This document shows, in pieces, positions 1-9,050 of a stretch of 64,000 nt of DNA. The DNA is from Streptomyces sp. ERV7. Its GTDB lineage: Bacteria; Actinomycetota; Actinomycetes; Streptomycetales; Streptomycetaceae. The notes beneath the pieces are model-generated. The model did not search any database. It was not told the origin of the DNA and saw only the letters and a program-made list of their open reading frames with translations. Within the stretch, counting starts at the first letter, position 1; each line of letters begins with the position of its first letter. The DNA lies in contig NZ_LYOY01000040.1 of assembly GCF_001653515.1 (NCBI RefSeq), forward strand, positions 992,001 through 1,056,000. Reading direction: 5' to 3'. Position numbers and translations under genes: made by a program.

Positions 1-246
1 GCCGGCGTGCTCATCAGGCGGAACGCGATCGTGGTCTTCATGTGCGTCGAGCTGATGCTCAACGCCTGCAACCTCGCGTTCGTGGTCTTCTCCCGGATGC
101 ACGGCAACCTCGACGGCCAGATCATCGCCTTCTTCACGATGGTCGTCGCCGCGGCGGAAGTCGTCGTCGGGCTCGCGATCATCGTGTCGCTCTTCCGTTC
201 CCGCCACTCGGCCTCGGTCGACGACGCCAGCCTGATGAAGCTCTGA
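1..246 (+). CDS. nuoK: NADH-quinone oxidoreductase subunit K (3' part; start lies before the window)
   Basis: This is the C-terminal part of the small membrane subunit NuoK of complex I, which helps carry protons across the membrane. The reading frame is open from base 1, so the gene starts upstream. The visible protein has the hallmark VELMLNACNLAFV helix, with the conserved membrane glutamate, and a second helix IIAFFTMVVAAAEVVVGLAI with the second conserved glutamate. It ends 14 bases before nuoL, so it is part of the nuo operon. A second copy of NuoK lies at 31623-31982, and the two share the VELMLNA core. Confidence 0.95.
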   Translation, partial: AGVLIRRNAIVVFMCVELMLNACNLAFVVFSRMHGNLDGQIIAFFTMVVAAAEVVVGLAIIVSLFRSRHSASVDDASLMKL

Positions 247-260
247 GGGGTCGCTGAATC

Positions 261-2144
261 GTGGAGAACCTGATTGCGCTGCTCATCGCGGCGCCTCTGC
301 TCGGAGCGGCCGTCCTGCTGTGCGGCGGGCGGCGGCTCGACGCCGTCGGACACTGGCTGGGCACCCTGCTCGCGGCCGTGTCCTTCGGCCTCGGTGTGGC
401 GCTCTTCGCCGACATGCTCGGCCGTTCGACCGACAGCCGGGCGGTGCACAAGCACCTGTTCAGCTGGGTCCCGGTGGAGGGCTTCCAGGCCGACGTCGGC
501 TTCCAGCTCGACCAGCTGTCGATGACCTTCATCCTGCTGATCACCGGTGTGGGCACGCTGATCCACATCTACTCGATCGGCTACATGGAGCACGACGAGA
601 ACCGCCGCCGCTTCTTCGGCTATCTCAACCTGTTCCTCGCGGCGATGCTGCTCCTGGTCCTCGCCGACAACTACCTGCTCCTGTACGTCGGCTGGGAGGG
701 CGTCGGTCTGGCGTCCTACCTGCTCATCGGCTTCTGGCAGCACAAGCCGAGCGCGGCGACGGCGGCCAAGAAGGCGTTCCTGGTCAACCGGGTCGGCGAC
801 ATGGGCCTGTCCATCGCCATCATGGTCATGTTCACCACCTGGGGCTCGTTCGCCTTCTCGACCGTCTTCAACGAGGTCGGCGAGACCGGCGACGGCCGCA
901 ACACCGCCATCGGCCTGATGCTGCTGCTCGCCGCCTGCGGCAAGTCGGCCCAGGTGCCGCTGCAGTCCTGGCTCGGGGACGCGATGGAGGGCCCGACCCC
1001 GGTCTCGGCCCTGATCCACGCGGCGACGATGGTGACCGCCGGCGTCTATCTGATCACCCGCTCCGGCGTGATCTTCAACGCGGTGCCGGACGTACAGACG
1101 GTCGTGGTGATCGTGGGCGCGGTCACGCTCCTCTTCGGTGCGATCGTCGGTTGCGCCAAGGACGACATCAAGAAGGCCCTGGCGGGCTCGACCATGTCGC
1201 AGATCGGCTACATGATCCTCGCCACCGGCCTCGGCCCCATCGGCTACGCCTTCGCGATCATGCACCTGGTCACCCACGGATTCTTCAAGGCCGGCCTCTT
1301 CCTCGGCGCGGGCTCCGTGATGCACGGGATGAACGACGAGGTCGACATGCGCCGCTACGGCGGCCTCCGTAAGTACATGCCGGTCACCTTCGTCACCTTC
1401 GGCCTCGGCTACCTCGCCATCATCGGCTTCCCGGGCCTGTCCGGCTTCTGGTCCAAGGACAAGATCATCGAGGCGGCCTTCGCCAAGGGCGGCACCGAGG
1501 GCTGGATCCTCGGCGCGGTCACCCTGCTGGGCGCGGCCATCACGGCGTACTACATGACGCGCGTGATGCTGATGACGTTCTTCGGCGAGAAGCGCTGGAA
1601 CGAGGACGAGGTGCACCCGCACGAGTCGCCGAGCACCATGACGATCCCGATGATCGTGCTGGCCTTCGGCTCGGTCCTCGCGGGCGGGCTGTTCAGCATC
1701 AACGAGTCGTTCGTGAAGTGGCTGGAGCCGGTCACCAGCTTCTCGCACGGCGACTCGCCGGTGAGCGAGGGTGTGGTCACCGCGTCCACCGTCGCGGTGC
1801 TGCTGGTCGGCGTCGGTCTCGCCTGGGCGCAGTACGGACGCAGGCCGGTCCCGGCCGTCGCCCCGCGCGGCTCGCTGCTCACCCGGGCCGCCCGCCGCGA
1901 CCTCCTCCAGGACGACTTCAACCACGTGGTCCTGGTCCGCGGCGGCGAGCACCTCACCCGCTCGCTGGTGTACGTCGACCACACCCTGGTCGACGGAGTG
2001 GTCAACGGCACCGCGGCGGGGTTCGGCGGGCTCTCCGGCCGACTGCGCAAGCTGCAGAACGGCTTCGCCCGTTCGTACGCGGTCTCGATGTTCGGAGGTG
2101 CGGCGGTGCTCATCGCCGCCACCCTGCTGATGAGGGCGGTGTAA
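261..2144 (+). CDS. nuoL: NADH-quinone oxidoreductase subunit L
   Basis: NuoL is the distal antiporter-like proton-pumping subunit of respiratory complex I in the cytoplasmic membrane. The 627-residue protein is of usual length. It has the family glutamate in GWEGVGLASYLLIGFW (Glu about 146), the lysine in GKSAQVPLQSWL (Lys about 228), and the HAATMVTAGVYLITR helix. The C-terminal region holds the long lateral helix and a last membrane segment. The GTG start at 261 follows a GAGGGG ribosome-binding site at 245-250. It sits between nuoK and nuoM with very short gaps, so it is co-transcribed. Confidence 0.97.
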   Translation: MENLIALLIAAPLLGAAVLLCGGRRLDAVGHWLGTLLAAVSFGLGVALFADMLGRSTDSRAVHKHLFSWVPVEGFQADVGFQLDQLSMTFILLITGVGTLIHIYSIGYMEHDENRRRFFGYLNLFLAAMLLLVLADNYLLLYVGWEGVGLASYLLIGFWQHKPSAATAAKKAFLVNRVGDMGLSIAIMVMFTTWGSFAFSTVFNEVGETGDGRNTAIGLMLLLAACGKSAQVPLQSWLGDAMEGPTPVSALIHAATMVTAGVYLITRSGVIFNAVPDVQTVVVIVGAVTLLFGAIVGCAKDDIKKALAGSTMSQIGYMILATGLGPIGYAFAIMHLVTHGFFKAGLFLGAGSVMHGMNDEVDMRRYGGLRKYMPVTFVTFGLGYLAIIGFPGLSGFWSKDKIIEAAFAKGGTEGWILGAVTLLGAAITAYYMTRVMLMTFFGEKRWNEDEVHPHESPSTMTIPMIVLAFGSVLAGGLFSINESFVKWLEPVTSFSHGDSPVSEGVVTASTVAVLLVGVGLAWAQYGRRPVPAVAPRGSLLTRAARRDLLQDDFNHVVLVRGGEHLTRSLVYVDHTLVDGVVNGTAAGFGGLSGRLRKLQNGFARSYAVSMFGGAAVLIAATLLMRAV

Positions 2145-2147
2145 GGC

Positions 2148-3758
2148 ATGTCGTTCCCCCTCCTTACCGCGACGGCGGCGCTCCCGGCGATCGGCGCGGT
2201 CGCCACCGCCGCCGTGCCGGCCGAGCGGCGCACGGCGGCCAAGTGGCTGGCGCTGCTGGTCTCGCTGGGCACGCTGGTCCTGGGCGCCGTCCAGCTCGTA
2301 CGGTTCGAGCCCGGCGGAGACCGGTACCAACTCACCGAGTCGCACGCCTGGATCAAGGACTTCGGAGTCCGCTACGAACTGGGCGTGGACGGCATCGGGG
2401 TGGCGCTGATCGCGCTCACCGCGCTGCTGATCCCGTTCGTCATCGCGGCGGGCTGGCACGACGCCGACCCTTCCTCAAGCTCTCAACTTCGTTCGAGCGG
2501 GGGAGGCCCCAAGGAGACTGAGAACTATCGATGGCGGCCGACCCAGGGCTTCTTCGCCCTGATCCTCGCCGTCGAGGCGATGGTGATCCTCTCCTTCGAG
2601 GCCACCGACGTCTTCCTCTTCTACATCCTGTTCGAAGCCATGCTGATCCCGATGTACTTCCTCATCGGCGGCTTCGGCGACCGCGCCCATGAGCACGGGG
2701 ACGAGGCGGCGGCCACCCAACGGTCGTACGCGGCGGTCAAGTTCCTGCTCTACAACCTGGTCGGCGGGCTGATCATGCTCGCCGCGGTGATCGGCCTCTA
2801 CGACGTCGCCGGAACGTTCTCGCTCGACGAGATCGCGGCGGCCCGCGCCAACGGCTCGCTGGACATGGCGACCAACACCGAGCGGCTGCTGTTCCTCGGC
2901 TTCTTCTTCGCCTTCGCGGTGAAGGCGCCGCTGTGGCCGCTGCACACCTGGCTGCCCAACGCGATGGGCGAGGCCACGGCCCCGGTCGCGGTGCTGATCA
3001 CCGCGGTGGTCGACAAGGTCGGCACCTTCGCGATGCTCCGCTTCTGCCTCCAGCTCTTCCCGGAGGCCTCCAAGTGGGCCACGCCGGTGATCCTGGTCCT
3101 CGCGGTGATCAGCATCATCTACGGGGCGCTGCTCGCGGTCGGCCAGCGCGACATCAAGCGCCTGGTGGCGTACGCGTCGATCTCGCACTTCGGCTTCATC
3201 GTCATGGGCATCTTCGCGATGACCACCCAGGGCCAGTCCGGCGCCACGCTGTACATGGTCAACCACGGGATCTCGACGGCCGCGCTGATGCTGGTGGCCG
3301 GCTTCCTGATCTCGCGCCGCGGCTCGCGTCTGATCGCGGACTACGGCGGGGTGCAGAAGGTGGCCCCCGTGCTGGCGGGCACCTTCCTGGTGGGTGGTCT
3401 GGCGACCCTGTCGCTGCCGGGACTCGCGCCCTTCGTCAGTGAGTTCCTGGTCCTCGTGGGCACGTTCAGCCGCTACCCGGCGATCGGCGTGATCGCCACG
3501 CTCGGCATCGTGCTGGCGGCGCTGTACGTGCTGGTGCTCTACCAGCGGACGATGACCGGACCGGTCAAGGCCGAGGTGCAGGGCATGCCGGACCTCAAGG
3601 TCCGCGAACTCCTGGTGGTCGCCCCGCTGATCGCGCTCCTGGTCTTCCTGGGCGTCTACCCGAAGCCGCTGACCGACATCGTCAACCCGGCGGTGCAGCA
3701 CACCATGTCCGACGTACACAAGAAGGACCCCGAGCCCGTGGTGGAGGCGGCCCAGTGA
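2148..3758 (+). CDS. nuoM: NADH-quinone oxidoreductase subunit M, with a probable short in-frame insertion
   Basis: NuoM is one of the three antiporter-like proton-pumping subunits of complex I. The protein has the key glutamate in FEAMLIPMYFLIGG (Glu about 163), the lysine in VKAPLWPLHTWLPNA (Lys about 259) and the DIKRLVAYASISHFGF segment. It starts 3 bases after nuoL stops and overlaps the nuoN GTG by 4 bases. One oddity is a hydrophilic stretch, DPSSSSQLRSSGGGPKETEN (about residues 107-126), in the loop before RWRPTQGFF. From memory, relatives have a much shorter loop here. The DNA of this stretch (about 2470-2535) looks like an inserted intergenic-type repeat kept in frame. Confidence 0.96.
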   Translation: MSFPLLTATAALPAIGAVATAAVPAERRTAAKWLALLVSLGTLVLGAVQLVRFEPGGDRYQLTESHAWIKDFGVRYELGVDGIGVALIALTALLIPFVIAAGWHDADPSSSSQLRSSGGGPKETENYRWRPTQGFFALILAVEAMVILSFEATDVFLFYILFEAMLIPMYFLIGGFGDRAHEHGDEAAATQRSYAAVKFLLYNLVGGLIMLAAVIGLYDVAGTFSLDEIAAARANGSLDMATNTERLLFLGFFFAFAVKAPLWPLHTWLPNAMGEATAPVAVLITAVVDKVGTFAMLRFCLQLFPEASKWATPVILVLAVISIIYGALLAVGQRDIKRLVAYASISHFGFIVMGIFAMTTQGQSGATLYMVNHGISTAALMLVAGFLISRRGSRLIADYGGVQKVAPVLAGTFLVGGLATLSLPGLAPFVSEFLVLVGTFSRYPAIGVIATLGIVLAALYVLVLYQRTMTGPVKAEVQGMPDLKVRELLVVAPLIALLVFLGVYPKPLTDIVNPAVQHTMSDVHKKDPEPVVEAAQ

Positions 3759-5410
3759 GCACAGCAGCAGCTGTCCACAGCCTGTGGACGACGGCGGCCG
3801 ACGGCAAGGTCGACAAGATCCCCGCGCCGCACATCGAGTACGCGCAGCTGTCCCCCATGCTGATCGTGGTCGGCGCGGCGGTGGTGGGCGTGCTGGTCGA
3901 GGCGTTCGTCCCGCGCAAGAGCCGTTACTACGCCCAGGTGTTCCTCTCCGTCGTCGCGCTCGCCGCCGCCTTCGCCGCGGTCGTCGGGCTCGCCGCCGGG
4001 GGGTACGGCACGACGAAGGCGCATATCGCGGCGATGGGCGCGGTGGCCGTCGACGGTCCCGCGCTCTTCCTCCAGGGCACCATTCTCCTCGCCTCGATCG
4101 TCGCGATCTTCACCTTCGCCGAGCGCCGCCTCGACCCCGAGACGCACGGCAACCGGGTCGACTCCTTCGCCGCCCAGGCCGCGTCCGTACCGGGCAGCGA
4201 CAGCGAGAAGGCCGCGGTCAAGGCCGGTTTCGCGACCACCGAGGTCTTCCCGCTGGCGCTCTTCGCGATCTCCGGGATGCTGGTGTTCCCGGCGGCCAAC
4301 GACCTGCTGACGCTCTTCGTGGCCCTTGAGGTCTTCTCCCTGCCGCTCTACCTGCTCTGCGCGCTGGCCCGCCGCAAGCGGCTGATGTCGCAGGAAGCGG
4401 CGGTGAAGTACTTCCTGCTGGGCGCCTTCTCGTCGGCGTTCCTGCTCTTCGGCATCGCGCTCCTGTACGGGTACGCGGGTTCCGTGCAGTACGCGACGAT
4501 CGCGGACGTCGTCGACGGCACGGTCCAGACCGTGGACCCGGCGCTCGCGGGCACGATGGGCAACGACGCGCTGCTGCTGATCGGCGGCGCGATGATCTTG
4601 ATGGGCCTGCTGTTCAAGGTCGGTGCGGTGCCGTTCCACATGTGGACGCCGGACGTCTACCAGGGCGCGCCCACCCCGGTCACCGGTTTCATGGCGGCCG
4701 CCACCAAGGTCGCGGCCTTCGGCGCGCTGCTGCGGCTGCTGTACGTGGTGCTGCCCGGGATGCGCTGGGACTGGCGTCCGGTGATGTGGGGCGTCGCCAT
4801 CGTCACGATGCTCGGCGGCGCGATCGTGGCGATCACCCAGACCGACATCAAGCGGCTCCTCGCGTACTCGTCGATCGCGCACGCGGGGTTCATCCTCGCC
4901 GGTGTGATCGCGACCAACGCGGACGGCATCTCGTCGGTGCTGTTCTACCTCGGGGCGTACTCGTTCGTGACGATCGGGGCGTTCGCGGTCGTCACGCTGG
5001 TGCGCGACGCGGGCGGGGAGGCGACGCACCTGTCCAAGTGGGCCGGGCTCGGCCGCCGTTCGCCCCTGGTGGCGGCGGTGTTCGCGGTCTTCCTGCTCGC
5101 CTTCGCCGGCATTCCGCTGACCTCCGGCTTCACCGGGAAGTTCGCGGTGTTCAAGGCGGCGGCGGAGGGGGGCGCGGGTTCGCTGGTCGTGGTCGGTGTG
5201 ATCTCTTCGGCGATCGCCGCGTTCTTCTACATCCGGGTGATCGTGCTGATGTTCTTCAGCGAGCCGAAGGCGGACGGGCCGACCGTGGCGGTTCCCTCGC
5301 CGCTGACGATGACGGCGATCGGCGTGGGCGTCGCCGTGACGCTGGTGCTCGGTGTGGCGCCGCAGTACTTCCTGGATCTGGCCGGTCAGGCCGGGGTGTT
5401 CGTGAGGTAG
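3755..5410 (+). CDS. nuoN: NADH-quinone oxidoreductase subunit N
   Basis: NuoN is the third antiporter-like membrane subunit of complex I and the last gene of the main nuo operon. The protein is 551 residues with about 14 membrane helices. It has the glutamate in FVALEVFSLPLYLL (about 192), the lysine in LLFKVGAVPFHMWTPDVYQG (about 288) and TDIKRLLAYSSIAHAGF. The GTG start overlaps the nuoM stop (GTGA), which suggests translational coupling. A 14-bp stem-loop 82 bases after the stop probably ends the operon transcript. Confidence 0.96.
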   Translation: MSTAAAVHSLWTTAADGKVDKIPAPHIEYAQLSPMLIVVGAAVVGVLVEAFVPRKSRYYAQVFLSVVALAAAFAAVVGLAAGGYGTTKAHIAAMGAVAVDGPALFLQGTILLASIVAIFTFAERRLDPETHGNRVDSFAAQAASVPGSDSEKAAVKAGFATTEVFPLALFAISGMLVFPAANDLLTLFVALEVFSLPLYLLCALARRKRLMSQEAAVKYFLLGAFSSAFLLFGIALLYGYAGSVQYATIADVVDGTVQTVDPALAGTMGNDALLLIGGAMILMGLLFKVGAVPFHMWTPDVYQGAPTPVTGFMAAATKVAAFGALLRLLYVVLPGMRWDWRPVMWGVAIVTMLGGAIVAITQTDIKRLLAYSSIAHAGFILAGVIATNADGISSVLFYLGAYSFVTIGAFAVVTLVRDAGGEATHLSKWAGLGRRSPLVAAVFAVFLLAFAGIPLTSGFTGKFAVFKAAAEGGAGSLVVVGVISSAIAAFFYIRVIVLMFFSEPKADGPTVAVPSPLTMTAIGVGVAVTLVLGVAPQYFLDLAGQAGVFVR

Positions 5411-5679
5411 CGCCGCGCTTTGGGGGGTGCGTTTTCGGCTGCGGGTTCGTTGCGGCTGGTCGCGCGGTTCCCCGCGCCCCTGGGAGGTGCAGGAGCCCCG
5501 GCACGCCAGCTCGTGCCGGGGCTCCGTGCTGCCCCGATCGGGGCCTGTGGATAACTTTTCAGCCCACCTGACCTGCGGTGATGGCCAGATCTGGCCCGGC
5601 TGCGGCAGGGCGTGTCCGCCCGGGCCCCTATCGTGGCAGGGGTGGCGGAGTTAACGGGACGACGGTGGGGGACGGCGGG
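5411..5679. other. Intergenic region nuoN-recQ
   Basis: No gene is seen here. The stretch contains a diverged copy of the GCGCAGTTCCCCGCGCCCCT repeat at about 5461-5480 (GCGCGGTTCC... variant), the terminator hairpin at 5492-5525, and a perfect DnaA-box sequence on the minus strand (TGTGGATAA, 5546-5554). The recQ promoter must lie in the last 100 bases, but I cannot place it. Confidence 0.6.
5492..5525 (+). terminator. Stem-loop terminator after nuoN
   Basis: A perfect 14-bp stem (5492-5505 with 5512-5525, core GAGCCCCGGCACG) closes a 6-base loop 82 bases after the nuoN stop codon. There is no T run, as is usual for Streptomyces terminators. Its position at the end of the nuo operon supports a terminator role. 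Confidence 0.6.
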
Positions 5680-7578
5680 ATGAACGGGACGGAAGGGGCG
5701 GTCGAGGTGGTGGACGAGCCGATGGCCGGGACGGCGGTCGGAGCAGCGGTCGAGAGCGAGGCGCTGGGCACGCTGAACCGCGTCTTCGGCTACGAGAGCT
5801 TCCGCGGCGACCAGGGCGCGGTCATCGAGCACGTGGTGGCCGGCGGGGACGCCGTGGTGCTCATGCCGACGGGTGCCGGAAAGTCGCTCTGCTACCAGAT
5901 CCCGGCCCTGGTCAGACCGGGTACGGGAGTCGTGGTCTCGCCCCTCATCGCCCTGATGCAGGACCAGGTGGACGCGCTGCGGGCGCTCGGCGTGCGCGCC
6001 GGGTTCATCAACTCCACGCAGGACTTCGACGAGCGCCGCACGGTGGAGGCGGAGCTCCTGGCAGGCGAGCTGGACCTGCTCTATCTGGCCCCCGAGCGGC
6101 TGCGCGTGGAGGCCACGCTCGATCTGCTCTCCCGGGCCAAGATCTCGGTCTTCGCCATCGACGAGGCGCACTGCGTGGCGCAGTGGGGCCACGACTTCCG
6201 CCCGGACTACCTGGCGCTGTCGATGCTGGGGGAGCGCTGGCCGGACGTGCCGCGGATCGCCCTGACGGCCACGGCGACGCGGGTCACCCACAAGGAGATC
6301 ACCGACCGGCTGGTGATGCCGAAGGCACGCCACTTCGAGGCGAGCTTCGACCGGCCGAACATCCAGTACCGGATCGTGCCGAAGAACGACCCCAAGAAGC
6401 AGCTCCTGACCTTCTTGAAGGACGAGCACGACGGGGACGCGGGCATCGTCTACTGCCTCTCGCGCGCCTCGGTGGAGAAGACCGCGCAGTATCTGAGCGA
6501 CAACGGTGTGGCGGCCGTGCCGTACCACGCGGGTCTCGACGCGGGCACGCGTGCGCGGCACCAGTCCCGCTTCCTTCGGGAGGACGGCCTGGTCGTGGTG
6601 GCGACCATCGCGTTCGGCATGGGCATCGACAAGCCGGACGTGCGGTTCGTGGCCCATCTGGACCTGCCCAAGTCGGTCGAGGGCTACTACCAGGAGACGG
6701 GCCGCGCGGGCCGCGACGGCCTGCCGTCCACCGCGTGGATGGCGTACGGCCTGCAGGACGTGGTCCAGCAGCGCAAGCTCATCCAGAGCGGCGAGGGCGA
6801 CGAGGCGTTCCGGCGCCGGGCGGCCGCGCACCTGGACTCGATGCTGGCGCTCTGCGAGACGGCCGGGTGCCGCCGCGCCCAGCTCCTCGGCTACTTCGGC
6901 CAGGACGCCACGGCCGACCACTGCGGCAACTGCGACACCTGTCTGACCCCGCCCGAGACCTGGGACGGCACGGTGGCCGCCCAGAAGGTGCTGTCCACCG
7001 TCGTGCGGCTGGAGCGGGAGCGGCGCCAGAAGTTCGGCGCGGGCCAGATCATCGACATCCTGCTCGGCCGCAAGACGGCGAAGGTCATCCAGTTCGACCA
7101 CGACGGGCTGTCGGTGTTCGGCATCGGCGAGGAGCTCTCCGAGGCGCAGTGGCGGGGCGTGGTGCGGCAGTTGCTCGCCCAGGGCCTGCTGGCGGTGGAG
7201 GGTGAGTACGGGACGCTGGTCCTGACCGAGACGAGCGGGGCGGTCCTCGCGCGCGAGCGCGAGGTCAGGATGCGCTCGGAACCGGCGAAGCCGGAGCGCG
7301 CGCCCCGCGCACGGGGTGCGGCCAAGGCGAAGGCGGCCCCGGCCGACTTCCCGGAGGAGGCGGCCCCGCTCTTCGAGGCGCTGCGCGCCTGGCGGGCCGC
7401 GCAGGCCCGTGAGCAGGGCGTCCCGGCGTATGTGATCTTCCACGACGCGACCCTGCGGGAGATCGCCGTCGCCCGTCCCGGCTCGGTGGAGGAGCTGGGC
7501 ACGATCGCCGGAGTGGGCGAGAAGAAGCTGGCGACGTACGGGGAGGGTGTGCTGGAGGTACTGGGGGAGCAGGAGTAG
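5680..7578 (+). CDS. recQ: ATP-dependent DNA helicase RecQ
   Basis: RecQ is a 3'-5' DNA helicase of recombination and repair. In order it shows a Walker A motif MPTGAGKS (residues 62-69), a DEAH box in IDEAHCVAQWGHDFRPDY (about 161), the helicase C lobe with GRAGRDG, a RecQ zinc-binding set of cysteines (about 397, 415, 418, 421), the winged-helix RQC region, and a C-terminal HRDC domain ending near VGEKKLATYGEGVLEVL. The length of 632 residues fits full RecQ. I chose the ATG at 5680. The frame is open to 5578, but the extra 34 residues are low-complexity Gly/Arg/Pro and unlike the family. A GTG at 5665 is possible. Confidence 0.93.
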   Translation: MNGTEGAVEVVDEPMAGTAVGAAVESEALGTLNRVFGYESFRGDQGAVIEHVVAGGDAVVLMPTGAGKSLCYQIPALVRPGTGVVVSPLIALMQDQVDALRALGVRAGFINSTQDFDERRTVEAELLAGELDLLYLAPERLRVEATLDLLSRAKISVFAIDEAHCVAQWGHDFRPDYLALSMLGERWPDVPRIALTATATRVTHKEITDRLVMPKARHFEASFDRPNIQYRIVPKNDPKKQLLTFLKDEHDGDAGIVYCLSRASVEKTAQYLSDNGVAAVPYHAGLDAGTRARHQSRFLREDGLVVVATIAFGMGIDKPDVRFVAHLDLPKSVEGYYQETGRAGRDGLPSTAWMAYGLQDVVQQRKLIQSGEGDEAFRRRAAAHLDSMLALCETAGCRRAQLLGYFGQDATADHCGNCDTCLTPPETWDGTVAAQKVLSTVVRLERERRQKFGAGQIIDILLGRKTAKVIQFDHDGLSVFGIGEELSEAQWRGVVRQLLAQGLLAVEGEYGTLVLTETSGAVLAREREVRMRSEPAKPERAPRARGAAKAKAAPADFPEEAAPLFEALRAWRAAQAREQGVPAYVIFHDATLREIAVARPGSVEELGTIAGVGEKKLATYGEGVLEVLGEQE

Positions 7579-7581
7579 CCG

Positions 7582-7636
7582 GGGGCGCCACCGGCGCCCC
7601 GCCCCCCGTGCGAGGGGCGCCAATGACGCCCCTCGC
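7582..7636. terminator. Hairpin pair between convergent recQ and fahA
   Basis: Two stem-loops lie in the 66 bases between the converging stop codons: an 8-bp GC stem (7582-7589 with 7593-7600) and a perfect 10-bp stem (7610-7619 with 7627-7636, GCGAGGGGCG). They could end transcription from both sides. Confidence 0.5.
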
Positions 7637-7644
7637 GCGCCCCG

Positions 7645-8868
7645 CTAGGACTCCACGATCCGGCCGGTGACCTCGCCGAGCCCCACCCGGACCCCGTCCG
7701 GGCCCGGGGCCCACGCCGTCATCGTGACGACGTCGCCGTCCTCCAGGAACGTGCGCTTGCCGGTGGGCAGTTCCATCGGCTCCGTGCCGTTCCAGGTCAG
7801 CTCCAGGAACGAGCCGCGCTGGTCGCGCTCGGGACCGCTCACCGTCCCCGAGCCGTAGACATCGCCCGTGCGCAGCGAGGCGCCGTTGACCGTCATATGG
7901 GCGAGCTGCTGGGCGGCGGTCCAGTACATGCCGGCGAACGGCGGCTCGGCGACCAGCTGCCCGTTGAGGGCGACCGAGATGTGGATGTCGAAGCCGCCCG
8001 GCACCTCGGCCTCCGCGTCGTCGAGGTAGGGCAGCAGCGGGAAGTCCCGCGCGGGCGGGGCCACCCGGGCCGCCGTCAGTGCCTCAAGAGGCGTGACCCA
8101 CGCGGAGACGGACGTGGCGAAGGACTTGCCCAGGAACGGGCCGAGCGGCACGTACTCCCACGCCTGGATGTCCCGCGCCGACCAGTCGTTCAGCAGGAAG
8201 AGGCCGAAGACGTGGTCCTCGAAGGAGGCCAGGTCCACCGGCTTCCCCAGCGGTGAGGGGGTGCCCACCACGAAGCCCACCTCGGCCTCGATGTCCAGCT
8301 TCACCGAGGGGCCGAACACCGGCGCCGGGTCGGTGGGCGCCTTGCGCTGCCCGTGCGGGCGCGCCACGTCCGTACCGGAGACCACGATCGTGCCGGACCG
8401 GCCGTGGTAACCGATCGGCAGGTGTTTCCAGTTGGGGGTGAGCGCGTCCCCGTCCGGCCGGAAGATCCGGCCCACGTTGGTGGCGTGGTGCTCGCTCGCG
8501 TAGAAGTCGACGTAGTCGGAGACCTCGTACGGCAGATGCAGGGTGACCATGTCCAGCGGGTGCAGCAGCGGCTCTATGTCGGGCCGGTGGGCGGGGATCG
8601 TCACCCACGCCGTCAGGGCCCGCCGCACATCGCGCCACGCCGTGCGCCCGGCCGCGAGCAGCGGGTTCAGCGTGGGCCGTGCGAGCAGCGCCGCGTACGG
8701 GGAGCCGAGCGCGTGCGCGGCGGCCCCCGCGTCCAGGACGTGGTCGCCGATGCGGACGCCGACGCGGCGGTGATCGGGCGCGTCGGGCGTGGAGAAGACG
8801 CCGTACGGAAGGTTGTGCGGGCCGAAGGGGTCGCCCTCGGCCAGGTCGAGCGGGCTCTGCTCGGACAT
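7645..8868 (-). CDS. fahA: Fumarylacetoacetase
   Basis: This enzyme catalyses the last step of tyrosine and homogentisate breakdown, splitting fumarylacetoacetate into fumarate and acetoacetate. The 407-residue protein matches the family length. It has an N-terminal SH3-like part (LPYGVFSTPDAPDHRRVGVRIG) and the catalytic FAH domain, with family signatures DYVDFYASEHHATNVG (catalytic His and metal site), PIGYHGRSGTIVVSGTD, LDIEAEVGFVVG (acidic metal ligands), LLNDWSARDIQAWEYVPLGP and TGDVYGSGTVSGP. The gene stands alone and convergent to recQ, and a divergent promoter region separates it from the ATP-grasp gene at 9051. Confidence 0.95.
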   Translation of the reverse strand: MSEQSPLDLAEGDPFGPHNLPYGVFSTPDAPDHRRVGVRIGDHVLDAGAAAHALGSPYAALLARPTLNPLLAAGRTAWRDVRRALTAWVTIPAHRPDIEPLLHPLDMVTLHLPYEVSDYVDFYASEHHATNVGRIFRPDGDALTPNWKHLPIGYHGRSGTIVVSGTDVARPHGQRKAPTDPAPVFGPSVKLDIEAEVGFVVGTPSPLGKPVDLASFEDHVFGLFLLNDWSARDIQAWEYVPLGPFLGKSFATSVSAWVTPLEALTAARVAPPARDFPLLPYLDDAEAEVPGGFDIHISVALNGQLVAEPPFAGMYWTAAQQLAHMTVNGASLRTGDVYGSGTVSGPERDQRGSFLELTWNGTEPMELPTGKRTFLEDGDVVTMTAWAPGPDGVRVGLGEVTGRIVES

Positions 8869-9050
8869 CTGTGCCTGCCTCGCTTTCCACGGGTGTGGAG
8901 GACACGTTACGTCGGCGATGGTTGCGTAGGCAGTGTCTAAAGAGTTCGCAATGTCCGGAAACTCCGCCTCCGGAAGGGGTGATTCCGCCCTTACCGTCCT
9001 TGCCGGGACACGAACACGGCGAGGGGGCCGTGCGTCCTGAGGGGGGACTG

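Noticed and set aside
3773..3789. Perfect palindrome GTCCACAG-C-CTGTGGAC resembling paired DnaA boxes
   Set aside because: It lies inside the first codons of nuoN and encodes VHSLWT. Treated as chance within coding sequence.
5386..7623. Long open frame on the minus strand opposite recQ (745 codons)
   Set aside because: It is the antisense shadow of recQ in GC-rich DNA. Its product is Arg/Leu/His-rich with no family motifs.
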